Assembly (NCBI GenBank): GCA_037954665.1
Contig: JBBMOL010000096.1
Coordinates: forward strand, 2,894,989-2,958,988
Length of the DNA: 64,000 bases
Direction of reading: 5' to 3'
Source of the DNA: Laguncularia racemosa
Lineage: Eukaryota > Streptophyta > Magnoliopsida > Myrtales > Combretaceae
Shown here piece by piece: positions 34,555 through 46,137 of the stretch; position 1 is the stretch's first letter; each line of letters starts with the position of its first letter. The translations under genes and the position numbers were made by a program. The notes under the pieces are model-generated. The model was given only the letters and a program-made list of their open reading frames with translations, did not search any database and was not told where the DNA came from.

Positions 34555-35307
34555 TAAAAAAGTTTTATTTGTAACAAGTGAAATGTATCTGAGGAGCAAA
34601 TCAATGAAAATTTAGCTCAAGTCATGAGAGCTTGCTTCTAACTTCTTGTTTCAAAACTTTTATTTATTGTTGCTACAAGGATAGAAGCTTAATTCCTTAG
34701 CATACATTATACGTATTGTTGAAAAGTTAATAAATATACCATTACATTGCTACAACTTGGTAGTAGATTTATCTCCTAAGTGTGTGATGTTTTATGGTTT
34801 ATGTCATGTTGATTGGTGAGAATATTACCTCCTAAGTGCATGGTATAATACCTTTAGTAAATATGCTGGTTTTGCTAGTTCATATATTCTCTAGTGATCT
34901 CATAAGTAAATTGTTAAGTAGTGGGTAATACCCTCTTAACAAAAAAGTACAGCTATCCCTTATCATTATTCTAAAGAATCATTACTAGCATGTAGAGCAT
35001 TCCTCGTACATGATGTTTTCTAAAAAAAAAAGAAGCAATTATTGATATATGAAATATCATGTTAATACACACACACACACACACACACACGTATGTCTAG
35101 CAACAATAGTGTAATCTCTATGAAGCGTGCTATAAAACAACGTACCATTTACTAGTTTAAGACTATACAATTCATAAAAAAAAAAAAAACACAAGGATAT
35201 GAAACGAGGCTCTAAATTAAGGTGAAACCATCATTTATCAAATAAGTTTGTGTGTGTCATACTAAATTAAAGGAAAACATAATAATTATAAAAAAGTTAG
35301 TGTCTAA
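34555..35307. other. Spacer between Tat pol and the PMD gene
   Basis: No coding sequence. It includes two imperfect copies of an ATCTCCTAAGTGTGTGATGT-like block near 34771 and 34829, an (AC)12 microsatellite and several poly-A runs. Confidence 0.55.
35067..35090. repeat. (AC)12 microsatellite
   Basis: An uninterrupted dinucleotide run. Confidence 0.95.
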
Positions 35308-38220
35308 TTAAGGACCTACAACTGATCCTACTAAGGAATTAACATCTAAACCACCCAAGCTTTTTTCTATCTTGAGATTAAGTTCTACAAGTTTTGCTAA
35401 AATCCTCTTATGCCGGTCCACTAAGTCTTGGCAATCTAGTACCTTCCTTGCTTCAATCGTGATAGGCTTTATGCTGCTAACCTTGATTTTCAAAGCCCGT
35501 GCTCTCTTAACATTATCTATAATGAGCTACAGTTCCTTTTCAAATAATGAACTCCGACGTCTATTTAGAAGAGCCATAGTTTGCCCAAGCATCGATACCA
35601 TAGTGGCATTTAACTCAGAACCTTAGCAAATTGCTTTCGACTAGAACTCCCCCTCCAACTCGTATAGATGCTTTAGTGAAGGCAAGAGCTACGGGTGAAT
35701 CATGAACTCATGAAATGAAGCCATTGGTGGTACACTTGAGGATCCTTCTTCAATTTATCTTAACACTTCAATGATTAGGGGAGGAATGATGCTAGGAAGG
35801 GTCACAGATGAGATGACTTAACTATAGAGAGGAGGTGTATCATGATACACAACAACATTAATAGAAGCTTCATTCAGTGTCCCATTTGTTTGACTATTAA
35901 TGAGTTATGCTTCTCTTAAGACATCCACATATGCCTGAATCTCATGCTCCCAATTTCATCATATTTATGTCATCCATTTGAACGGTAGGATTCGTCTCGC
36001 TATTATTAATCAATAAAGACTCAATTTGCCTATCACTAACACGTACAGGAGTACTTTCCCCACTATCGATGGTGTACCTGAGAGTATCCTCAAAATCGAC
36101 CATCTCATCATCCTCTTCTTCTTTTGTAACCTTAATGATAGTAGGACTATCTCTAATCCAAAGTTCCTTCCTAACACTATATGAACTTAGGAATGGTGTA
36201 ATGTTAGGTGGAGTCAATTTCGAAGTGCCAATGGGAGCATCGGTAGTGATGTGATCTCTCTTATCCTATAAGGGAAAAAGGAAGATGAGTGTATAGTAAA
36301 AATTGAAAGTTAAAGAAATAATAGTAAAAAATAAGAATAAAGAACATAAACAATAGTAATACCTCTTAAATGCTAGAGCATTTTACTTGTCTCATAATTA
36401 ACGAAGAAGAGATAGGATGGTCACTTGGTGCCTTGTTCTTTGCATTAGTAGATGACTTTGCCTTTTCATTCAAAAGATGAAATTGAAAATCATACTTAAA
36501 AATAGGCTCCTCAAGTAGCTCTTCCTCGATTGTCCTACCTATGTCCTCTTTAAAATCGTTGAACAGTTAGTCCAATATGTAAACCACTTGACATAAGCAA
36601 GTCTAGAGCGTGATGAAGAGGGGAATATAATTGCTTCACTTTTAGACGGATATCTCTAAAATCTGTAAGGTTGAGTGATTGGCAACACACGTCAAAATCC
36701 TCATTGATGTAGACAGTCCGAGGAACTGCTTGATCAAATCTAAATCGTCGGGCCACTTTGTGAGGTGAATATAACATGACCCTACACTTTAGAAAATAGC
36801 TAGAGGAGTCTCTCCAATTATGAAAGGAAGGAAGCCCTCCAGGCGAGCACTACAAGACAAACCCCACTTCATTAGCATTAAATTTCTCTTAAGCCTTAAG
36901 TAGGTTCACTATGTCTTTTGATCTTTTGGGATAAAACTCTGGAAACTATAAATAATTAGATAATTTGCTTGTGTAAGGTTAGAAATTCACCTCCTTCATT
37001 TTGTCTATCACATGGAGTAGCAAACCTAAAGGCTTTCTAGAAATTCATGCAATGGCTTAGGGTTCGATAGGATTGGGTTTAGTTGGAGGCAAACCGAAGT
37101 GTCTTCAAAGCTGTTCAATGAAAAGCACTTGTAAAATCACCACGTTGACATGTGATAGTATGGTGTAACACCCCTTTGACCTAACTGAAGCCTCATGATA
37201 CAAGTCTAGATGTCGATATAATGAGCTAAGGTAAGGCAAAAAGTGTGTTGCATGATATGAACAGCCAGATGAAAGAACTGATGGCTAATGCCATCAACCA
37301 AACCATTAGGAAATACATACAGGGATAACCAGCATGCTAGGAAAGCCTCCAACTTGTACTTAAGAATAATAAAAAGTGATATATGACTCAATTAAACTAA
37401 AATTTACATAACAAAAAAAAAAGGGCTACGACATACAAGATTAGAAGAACTTACATTGGTCATCTGAATCATTTGAATCTTTTTGCTTAAAGAAGTACTT
37501 AATCCATATAGAGAAGGTGGATTTCTTGCAACTATCAATGGCCACCTCCATTGTTGCTTCTAAGGTTGATATGGCTGCTTCATCCTCTTTAGTGACAGTA
37601 GTGGAGGTGATATCCATCAATTTGAAATCACGAAAATGTAAGAGTGTACACATGTCTTCTAATGTAGGAGTGATTTTACCCCAAGAGGTCACAAAAGTGT
37701 ACGTCTGCATGCTCCAACGAATTGTGATGCTTTGCCAAACATCCATTTCATTTGGATGAGGAAACTCAAAGTGGGAGGAAATCATTATAGGGTAATAAAT
37801 TTTTGTAGACTTTAGAGTATCCATATATCTTGAATTGCATAAAATGTGATTCACCCAAGGATGTTAGCTCGGCACAACTTGCTTATGAACAAAAAATCGA
37901 GCATCCAATAGGGGAAGTTTCCTCCTTTTATTCCTAAGGTGTAGTATAGAACCCCCATCTATATTTTCCTTATCTTCAACCTTAGGCTCTCGTTTTATGA
38001 AATGCTAAGTGTCGTAAGCATGCTGGTGCTCTTATGTATCTCTTTCATCTATATAGGTCCAAACAAATCTTTTTTAATCGTCAGGTCAAGCCATTCATTA
38101 TGATAGGAAGACATTATTGGTATGTGACCATCTGAATATGCCACTATCCCACTATGTGACTTAGTCTTTTCAGTGTCTCTACCCATTGCAAGTGGTAGCA
38201 ACAATTAAATCTGATCACTA
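35308..38220 (-). pseudogene. Plant mobile domain (PMD) gene, antisense within the Tat element
   Basis: At 37854-37441 the minus strand encodes MDVWQSITIRWSMQTYTFVT followed by SWGKITPTLEDMCTLLHF, the signature W..ETHTF..PWGE.T.TLEDV..L of the aminotransferase-like plant mobile domain. At 36777-36550 comes YSPHKVARRFRFDQAVPRT, the C-terminal PMD block. Further on are an acidic segment (TKEEEDDEMVDFED at 36217-35942) and a probable coiled-coil tail (35493-35308). Text upstream of 37854, to about 38220, may be the N-terminus. Frames are broken by many stops. PMD proteins such as MAIN and MAIL1 act in silencing and genome stability. Related PMD genes ride in plant transposons, and Tat-group elements often have an antisense ORF here. 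Confidence 0.78.
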
Positions 38221-40712
38221 CCACTTACGGGGGGGGGTGGTGGTTGTTGGATGAGAAATGTAATGTCCTGAAATTTTTGAAAAACTATTCAAAAATTGAA
38301 GAAAATAAACAAAATAATAAATATTTTTAGGTCGGGGTAGTGAGAATGACAATTTCACAATACTAAAAACTTTAAGAAATTTATGATAAAAATTTAAAAT
38401 ATCGCAATACATTAATATTATTTTAATAATTTACGAATAACAAAAAACTTATGAGAATTAATAATAGGCTTTAAAAATAGAAAAATGAGGAAGACATGAG
38501 ATCCATTTGATAAGTATAACAAACAATGAGAAATAGATATTTAAAACAATTGGAAAGGAAAGAATAACTATATGCAAAGAAAAAGGATAACAAACGTAAC
38601 ATTTCAAATTAATCAATTTAGGAAGCAAAGTAATTGAAAAATATCCATATATAGGTACGTAAACAGATAAATAAAAACAATTGTAAGTCTTAATTTCAGT
38701 TCATATGATTTAATTTAAAAGAATAAATTCCTTGAAACATAAATTTTGAATGATATTGGGTGAAATACAAAAATTAATTGAAACTATAGATTTAGGAATT
38801 TCAAATGAAAGTTTCAAGTAAATATTAATGTTTGGAATAATTAAATTAGCTTAGACGTAAACTTTCATAATAAAATGCTAAAAATATAAAATTTAAAAAT
38901 ATCATTGTATGCGTGCGGAATACTAAAATAAAAATATTTTTAATATAAAATATAATATACCATATAAATATATATACATAATTGTGTAAAAAAAAAAATG
39001 CCGTCAGTCCCGTCAGCCCCTCTCTCCCATGACAGTAGCAGCAGAGCTTTAACCATCCCGTCCTTGTCTTTGCTCTCTTCCTTTTCTTTTTCTTCTTCTT
39101 CTTCTTCTTCTTCTTCTCTTGGTCACATCATCTTCCTCAGTCTTGTGCTTCTCCTTCCTCCCTTCCTTCTTCCTTCTTTTTGTTTCATGTCTCCTTCACT
39201 CTCTCGCTCTCTCCCTTATGCTACCATTCGCATGCAGGGCACACCAGCAGGTCTCAGATCTTGATGATGACGTCCTTTGCCCCAACTCTTCTTGTTAAGA
39301 CGTCTTCGCTTTCTTGTCCCCAAATCGCACGATGACTTATTTGGGAAACCACCCAAGAAGCAGAGGAACGGGGAGAGAGAGATTGGAGGTTTGATTAATT
39401 TAAAGAAGAGTGATTTATATTTTGGAGGGGTTTGGTGGTTTAAATTTAGGGTTTTGTAGTGGTGATGGGAGTTAATTAGTGATGACTACAGCATTGATGG
39501 CAGCGAGAAGAAATAGAAGGGAATGGAAAGGAAGAAATAGAAGAAAGAGATAGATGTGGAGAATTAGACGCCGGCATATGCAGAAATGTGTTTCCAATGG
39601 CATGTTGCTATGTGCGTGCATGTGTGTCCGGAAAGGAGAATAGCAACCGCCAACGACCGCAACAACAATCACAACAGTAATCATCAGCAACCACAATAGT
39701 AGCGTTCCAGAGGAGAAAAGAAGAGGGGAAATGAGAGGAAGAGACAGACATATATATGTATGTATACAAAAGTATGATAGATAGTAAGGAAGAAGAGGAA
39801 ATGGGAAGGTGAATCTAAGGGAGAAGAGGGAATTGCGTGAAGGATAGTGAACATGTGTGCGAGTGTGTACGTGAGGTGTATGCGTGGTGTATATGTGTGT
39901 ATGTGTGTGAGCATATGTATGTATGTGCTGGTGTGTGCGTAGTGTGTGAGGAGTGTGAAGGTGTATGGGTAAGAGTGTGCTGGCATGTGTGTGTGGTGTG
40001 TGTGTGTGTTTTCGATATGTATGTGGGATTCGGTGTGTAGGAGATAAGAAGTAGTAAAGGTAAAATAATTGGGTTGGGAAATGAAGGAAAAGGAGAGAAA
40101 AATGGAAGGTGTCTAGGAAGAAGGAAAAACATAGAGAGTAAAATGGAAAGATTTGAAATATGTACATTCCTAAAGGTGGCCTAGAGGAGAGTGAAAAGAA
40201 ATGAGAAGAAGAAATGAGGAATTAGAGAAGTCTGAGGGCTGAAGGGAGCTTAACAAGGAAATAGGGGGGAAAGTTATGGGTATGGGAGCCAAAAGGAAGA
40301 AGAGAATAAAGAGAAAGGAAGGAGAAAAGTTGGAAGATGAAGAAAGCTGTGTGTGAGTGTAGGCAAGAGGGGAAGAGAGGATTTCCAAGTGCAGCTATGT
40401 ATATGTGTAATTGTGTGCTTGGTATGATTGTGTGTGTGTATGTGTATGAGTAGGTGTATGTTGGTGTGTACGTATGTCTATGACGTTATTATGATGGAGG
40501 TGGGCATATGTGTGTGTCAAGGATGACCGGTATGCATATAGTGATAGAAGCGTGAGTGAGGATAGAGATCGGTAGAGAGGATGAGAACCCTTATTGGTGG
40601 AGATGTCAACAAAGGAGAGAAGAAAGAATGGAAAGGTGAAACCAAGGAGGAAGAGGGGATTGTGTGGAGGAGGTGATGTGTCTATGTGTGAAATTAAATG
40701 GGAAAAAGAGGG
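38221..40712. other. Low-complexity DNA between the PMD gene and the DRD1 fragment
   Basis: 38230-38990 is very AT-rich. 39000-39240 is pyrimidine-rich, with a TTC run. 39480-40700 is purine- and GT-rich, giving long spurious open frames on both strands. The stretch around 39795-39900 (GGGAAGGTGAATCTAAGGGA onward) recurs diverged at about 40625-40700, an offset of about 830 bp. No gene could be supported. Confidence 0.5.
39090..39117. repeat. (TTC)n microsatellite
   Basis: About nine TTC units inside a longer pyrimidine tract. Confidence 0.95.
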
Positions 40713-41443
40713 GTTTATGTTAGTGTAGATGGTGAAGAGAATGATTTAAGCAATGTCCAAGATGATGGCCTAGGGGATATTTGGAATGAAATGAATTTTG
40801 TAATGGAATGTTCAAAGGATATTGAGGAAGATCATTCTTGGCTAAATACCCTAATGCAAAACCTTTAGTTATCCTTCCCAAGGGTATTTCACCTACAAGG
40901 AAGAAGGAATTCCAAATTTAGCAGGTCGAAGACATTTTATTGCTTGACTTCTACATAAGGAAAGCAGGTAGTCGATCATAGCAACTTGTGGTGCTGAGAC
41001 AATGGTATGATAAAAGAAAAGGCATCCTTTTCTTAAGATACAAGCAGTTCTCTACCATTATCTATGATGGAACAAGTGAGATTGCTCGCTCTTGTCAGAA
41101 TCTATTGTTATAAGGCCCTTCAATTCTTATCTTAGATGAGAGGCATACACCAAGGAATGAAGACACTGATGTGTTGCAATCTCTTGCTAAAGTGTAGATT
41201 CCTAGGAAAGTCGTTCTTTCTGGAACCTTGTATTAGAATCACATTAAAGGAGTGTTCAACATTTTGAATCTTGTTCACCCAAAGTTTCTTAAGGTTTAAA
41301 CTTCATGCTTCGCCATCAAACGTATAATGAGCATAGTATACATATCAGGTGCTAGAGAACTACCAAAGTCGGGTGAAGATGTTGCTTTCTATGATTTGGT
41401 TGAGGAAGCATCGTAGTAGGACACCGATTTCAAGAGGAAAGTA
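40713..41443 (+). pseudogene. DRD1: DRD1-like SNF2 chromatin remodeler, gene fragment
   Basis: From 40841 one frame without indels reads AKPLVILPKGISPT, FSTIIYDGTSEIA, PSILILDERHTPRNEDTDV, IPRKVVLSGTLY and FNILNLVHPKFLKV, ending DTDFKRK at 41440. These are SNF2 helicase blocks, with motif II as DERH instead of DEGH, and they match DRD1, the plant remodeler that helps Pol V transcription in RNA-directed DNA methylation. At 40713-40835 an earlier piece (GDIWNEMNFVMECSKD) matches the region before the helicase. The part between, with the ATP-binding loop, is missing and the frame shifts. In-frame stops occur at about 40918, 40978, 41110, 41194, 41232, 41295, 41413 and 41416. Homology ends at a GTAAAG, which could be a donor site, so the source may be genomic rather than cDNA. 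CLSY proteins are relatives, but the fit is poorer. Confidence 0.83.
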
Positions 41444-42135
41444 AAGGGATTACCCGCTGGAAATCACTTGATTTCTGTTGGAACTATGATGACCTTAAGT
41501 AGGTGAGTGAGAAACTTTATGATATGCTGCAATGTGTGTTTAATGTTGATATGCTTTGTGTTTGTGAATTCACTTGCTTGGGTGTGGTTGCAAATTGGTT
41601 GTGGTTATTATTATTCTTAAGGTATCTAGTGGGGTTAAATGAGTTTGGAAAGGAAGTTTATGAAGAAATTGGTAGATAGATAAGTTATAGATAAATACTG
41701 TCTTAATGATGTAGAGGACAATATGGGCTAAGGGTTTAGATATTACTATCTTAACGGTGGCACTTTGCACCATTTTGCTAATGCCATAACTACAAACCTA
41801 ATATCGTGATTCAACATTGTTTTCTTCAAACTAAACTAAAATATATATAAACATAACTTTTCCTTCTATAGCTACTGTATATGTATGCATAATTGGAATA
41901 GATTATATATATTATTATATACACATATAAGAATCTAATTTTGAATACGTATATATGCTTGGATGAAATTATTTTTCTATTATATTTATAAAATACAATT
42001 ATGCCTATAACTATATAAATCATAAGTGCAAATTTTTAGTTTGTAAACTTAACAATTATATTTTTCTTGCCCCTCTTAAGTATGTAAGGGGAGGTGCCTA
42101 GCAAATTTATCATTTAGTTAAAAATACGTTTATAA

Positions 42136-42157
42136 ATATATATATATATATATATAT
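42136..42157. repeat. (TA)n microsatellite
   Basis: About eleven TA units. Confidence 0.93.
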
Positions 42158-42252
42158 TTTGTACACGTAGGTATTTGAGGATTTGAAAGGGATATATATG
42201 TGGCTACCTTGTTTGACTCTTGAATATGTGTAAAATTGAGCACTTGAGAGGT

Positions 42253-42390
42253 AGGATGACAAAGTGGTGTCAAAGAATGAGGATTGTAGATCAATCCCAA
42301 GTGATTGATTTGGTAGTAAGTGAGATGACCTAGAGGTGTCAAGGGATGAGAACCATAAATTGAATCCGAGTGGTTGATTTAATGATCGAT
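42253..42390. repeat. 69-bp tandem repeat, two diverged copies
   Basis: Landmarks GATGAC, GGTGTCAA, ATGAG and GTGATTGATTT or GTGGTTGATTT recur in order 69 bp apart. Confidence 0.75.
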
Positions 42391-42818
42391 GAGATTGAGT
42401 TATATTATACTATTATTGATTTGGTCTCATAGGATGACTCATTTTAAAATTTATTTAATTATGATTTTGTGTTTGACTTGATGGATTCCACTTGGTCGGT
42501 TTGATCTTTTTGTCATATCTAGGACATGTAAAGTTTGATATTTCTTGTTGAGAAGACTATGAATGTTAGGTGTAGCTATTTTGTTAATGGGATAGACTTG
42601 GTTCCCATTGGTTATTTGTGATATGTCTTGAATGTTTGATAGTTACTTATTACCTTGAATGTGGATTAGTTTATGACTATATATTGTGTGATCACCTCGA
42701 ACCAATTAATTAAAGAAGTGGACTCGATTAAAATTTGACATACATTTGCACGAAACACTTCATGAGATTAAAGGTTATCACTGCTACAGGGTACACCGGA
42801 AGTAATCAGAGGATTATT

Positions 42819-44288
42819 TGTTGATGTTAAGGGGAGAATGTTAAGTTCTCTAATTTAGTTTTGATGTTAACAAAAGAGGAATAAGTGTAACGAGTGTTTA
42901 AGATAGCACGTAATTTTTCTAAAGTTGAATAAGGAGACAAAACCTTGTTCAGAACCTTCAAAGATGTTATATAAGCTATTTTCGTTCTGACAGAAGGTGT
43001 TTCAGAAGTTGTGTAATATATCCGTAGTTATCGTGGTAACCTTTCAGAAGCACTTTCAGAACTTTCATAACAGGAGAACAGTTGACAGGTTTGTTTCAGA
43101 AGCACTTTCAGAACCTTCAGGACAGTTAACAGGTTTGCTTCAGAAGCACTTTCAGAACCTTTCATGTCTGTTACGAATTTTTCTAGATTACGTTCTAAAT
43201 TTTATATCGATAGTTTTGATAAATTTCAAGGCCTAGCTCCACGTGTCAAGTATTTTTGGGTAACATACTTGATGTGTTTTACTAAAGATGGATTATATAT
43301 CATGGGTTTTTTAATTTACATCAAGTTTTACAAGATTTTATTCAAAGATTTCATTTTATAATAAAGTGAGATCATATAATATGTACAAGTTTTATCCAGA
43401 TTTAAAATTAGATATTTGTACTATATTTTGGGAGATCCAGCAGTTACAAAGATAAGGATAAGAGATATGGTTGTTATATCAAGATATGGTTCCACAATGT
43501 GAGGGATATCTTCAATAAACTTGATCCAAGAGATATATCCAAAGACGATCTTGGTCAAACAAATTATCCAAGCTTATCCTCATCAAGAATATCACGAATG
43601 CAGATCTTCCTCAACAGATTCAACTTATTTTTGAATTGAAAATTCAAAAATAAATTCAAGATTATCATGTGGAAAGTAACCGTTATGTTTTCTCCATATA
43701 TAAGGTGTTTAATTCAAATGAAAAAAAAACGTGAAAGGGAGTGGAGAACGTTGAAAAACCAGAAGCAAGAACGTTGTTGAAAAAAAAATACACACGAGAA
43801 GAAAAGACTCATACATCTTCAAGCAAACATCTTTACATATATATGTGATCTAGAGGAAATTTGTTATTCCTCATCATTGTTGTTGTTGTTGAGATTCCTT
43901 TCGTGGAAAGGGAATTGTTTGTTGTTTCATCACTGTAGTTGAGTGATTAGCTTAGTGAAGAAGCTAGAAAGACTCAACAGTGAGACTTTGCCTTAAAGAG
44001 GCTTGTGTTGTATATCTTCGATTTGTTGATATAGTGAAACACAACCGGTATAGACAACCGGGATCCCGGCGTGGAGCTGGAAGAGAGGACTGACGCTTGA
44101 GGTGGAACATCTATAAATATCTGAGCATTCTATTCTTCCTTACTTTTACTTACTGCACATTATTGTTCTTCGTTATTGTTATTCACTTGATTTCATTAGT
44201 CAAGAGTTTTGGTTGATTTGCGAAAAAGTGAAATTTTAAGTAATTAATCAATTCACCCCCCTCTTGATTAATCTAATTGGGACCAACA
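42819..44288 (+). repeat. 5' LTR of the SIRE element
   Basis: It starts TGTTGATGTT and ends GGACCAACA. It holds several copies of a CAGAAGCACTTTCAGAAC unit at about 43045-43160 and a TATATAAGG promoter box at about 43697. Confidence 0.96.
43045..43160 (+). repeat. Short repeats in the SIRE LTR (U3 region)
   Basis: The unit CAGAAGCACTTTCAGAAC occurs three times, spaced 52 and 42 bp apart, with intervening ACAG(T)TGACAGG or ACAGTTAACAGG pieces. The same array is present in the 3' LTR near 51400-51516. Being 5' of the TATA box, it may serve as enhancer repeats. Confidence 0.8.
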
Positions 44289-44290
44289 AT

Positions 44291-44302
44291 TGGTATCAGA
44301 GC
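44291..44302 (+). other. Primer binding site of the SIRE element
   Basis: TGGTATCAGAGC, two bases after the LTR end; initiator-Met tRNA type. Confidence 0.95.
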
Positions 44303-44330
44303 AGAACTCATCTATTTTGAGTGATCCAAA

Positions 44331-46137
44331 ATGGTTGAAAATAATGTTGCAATTAATCGAGCTCCCTACTTCGATGGCTCAAACTTCTCATACTGCAAGA
44401 TGCGTATGGAAACTTATATTAAAGCTAATGATTATGATTCATGGCAGGTTATTTCACATGGAGACAGTTTGATCACCTTGAACGGAGATTCAACCTTGTC
44501 AGATTCGGAGAAGAAAATTATTGAGAAGAACAACAAAGCAAAAAAATTATTACTGACTACTATTGCTCCATCAGAGTTCTATTTAATATCATTGTGCGCA
44601 AGTGCGAAGGAGATTTGGGATATCCTATCTGATACATATGAAGGGACGGATACCATCAAGGAAACTAAGATAAATGCTTTAATTCAACAGTATGAATTAT
44701 TTAAGTTTAAATCTAATGAAGATGTCAAAGATGCTTTTAACAGGTTTATAGCTATCACAAATGAGCTTGCATCACTTGGAAAGAAACTTCCAGATCCAGA
44801 TCTTGTGAGGAAAATGTTGAGGATATTGCCACCATCTTGGGATGCAAAGAAAACTGCTATAGAGGAAGATCAAGACCTAAATAAGCTAACTCTCAGTCAA
44901 TTGAGAGAAAAGCTCATGGCATATGAGTCACACATAAAGACCACGCAATGAGGACGGTACCAAAGGAATTGCATTTAAAGTCAAGGAAATAAAGCAAAAT
45001 GAAACTGAAACAGATGATAGCGATGATGAGAAAGAAGAGGACATCGGTCTTCTAGCATGTAGACTCAACAGGCTGCTCAAGAAGCAAAGAGGTAAGAGGT
45101 TTAATGTTTTCAAGAAAAGTACTGAATATAAGCATAATGATGCAGGAAAAACGTATATGGAGAAAGAAAAGAAGAAAGAGAAAAGGGAGATTCAATGTTA
45201 TGAATGCAAAAAGCCAGGACACATCAAATACGAATGTCCAACACTGATCAAGAAAATGGAAAATTATAAAAAGAAAAGTTGAGCAATGCTAGCAACATGG
45301 AGTGATTTGGAGGATACAGAGACAAATTCAGAGGATTTAGAAGAAGAAGAGGATGAGGCGAATTTGTGCTTAATGGCCAGTTCCGAGGTACATTCTGAAT
45401 CTGATGAAGATGTAACTGAAACTGACATGCTAGTAGAGATGAGTAAGCTACTAAAGGCACTAAAAAGGGCTGATACAAAATTAGCTAAGTATGAACATGA
45501 AATAAAAGCTCTTAAGAATGAAAAGGAGGCAGTAAAGCAAACAAATTCGTTACTTGCGGATGAAAATGATATTTTGAAACAAGAAAATGAGTCCATGCAT
45601 GTGAGTATAGAGAAACTAAGAATAGAAAATCAACTACTTGAAGCAGAAACAAGCAATATGAAGGTAAAGATTGATAAACTGTCAAGTTCGTTGAAAACTA
45701 CCTTTAAGAAATTTGATGAAAGTGATAAGAAATTGACTATGTTAATTTCTTCACAAAGAGTTTCGAATGAAAAACATGGGTTAGGATATGAGCATGGTTC
45801 GAGTTCAAAATCGAATCAAAATACAGTTTTTGTTAAAGCTAAGCAAGTCTTAACTGATAAATTCAAAAGTAAAGAGTACATTTCGAATACAAATATTGTT
45901 AAAAGAGGAAATACCAGAGGCTTTTATAGAAGTTATTCTGACAAGAAGTATCCACACAATGGGTACTATACAAGCGATATCAGAAGGTATAACAGAAGTT
46001 ATACAAACCAGAATTTCCAGAAACAGGTAAATGATAGGTATAGGAATGTTAATTCTTATGCATGCTTCTTTTGTAATAAGTTTGGTCATATTAAGGAATT
46101 TTGCTATTATAAAAGAAATAAGCTCAGTAATCAATAA
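44331..46137 (+). pseudogene. SIRE gag with two zinc knuckles
   Basis: The first 206 codons (44331-44951) carry RAPYFDGSNFSYCKMRMETY and a UBN2-like core ending ILPPSWDAKKTAIEEDQDL. A frameshift at about 44951 moves the frame. Then come CYECKKPGHIKYEC (about 45197-45238), a TGA near 45280, an acidic stretch, a probable coiled coil rich in Lys, Glu and Leu (45430-45720) and a second knuckle CFFCNKFGHIKEFC at 46064-46105. Gag forms the particle that packages element RNA. The layout is normal for SIRE/Maximus elements; the breaks are not. Confidence 0.9.

Larger units (their letters stand above)
41444..42813. other. AT-rich DNA left of the SIRE element
   Basis: No coding sequence. It contains a (TA)n run and a two-copy tandem repeat of period 69 (42253-42321 and 42322-42390), each with a GATGAC..GGTGTCAA core. 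The sequence resumes at 52651 on the far side of the Copia element. Confidence 0.5.

Noticed and set aside
35067..35090. Short-repeat arrays considered as CRISPR-like
   Set aside because: Simple microsatellites without spacers, in a plant nuclear genome.
38998..39264. Plus-strand frame starting MPSVPSAPLSHD with a Ser-rich run
   Set aside because: It is driven by the TTC microsatellite and pyrimidine bias; no conserved domain or splice context supports it.
39472..40167. Long minus-strand open frame (231 codons) rich in His, Thr, Tyr and Pro, and overlapping frames
   Set aside because: It comes from GT- and purine-rich low-complexity DNA; several frames are open at once and none resembles a known domain.
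42997..43361. Open frames in the SIRE LTRs (also 51353-51717)
   Set aside because: They arise from the CAGAAGCACTTTCAGAAC repeats and occur in both LTRs as noncoding U3 sequence.
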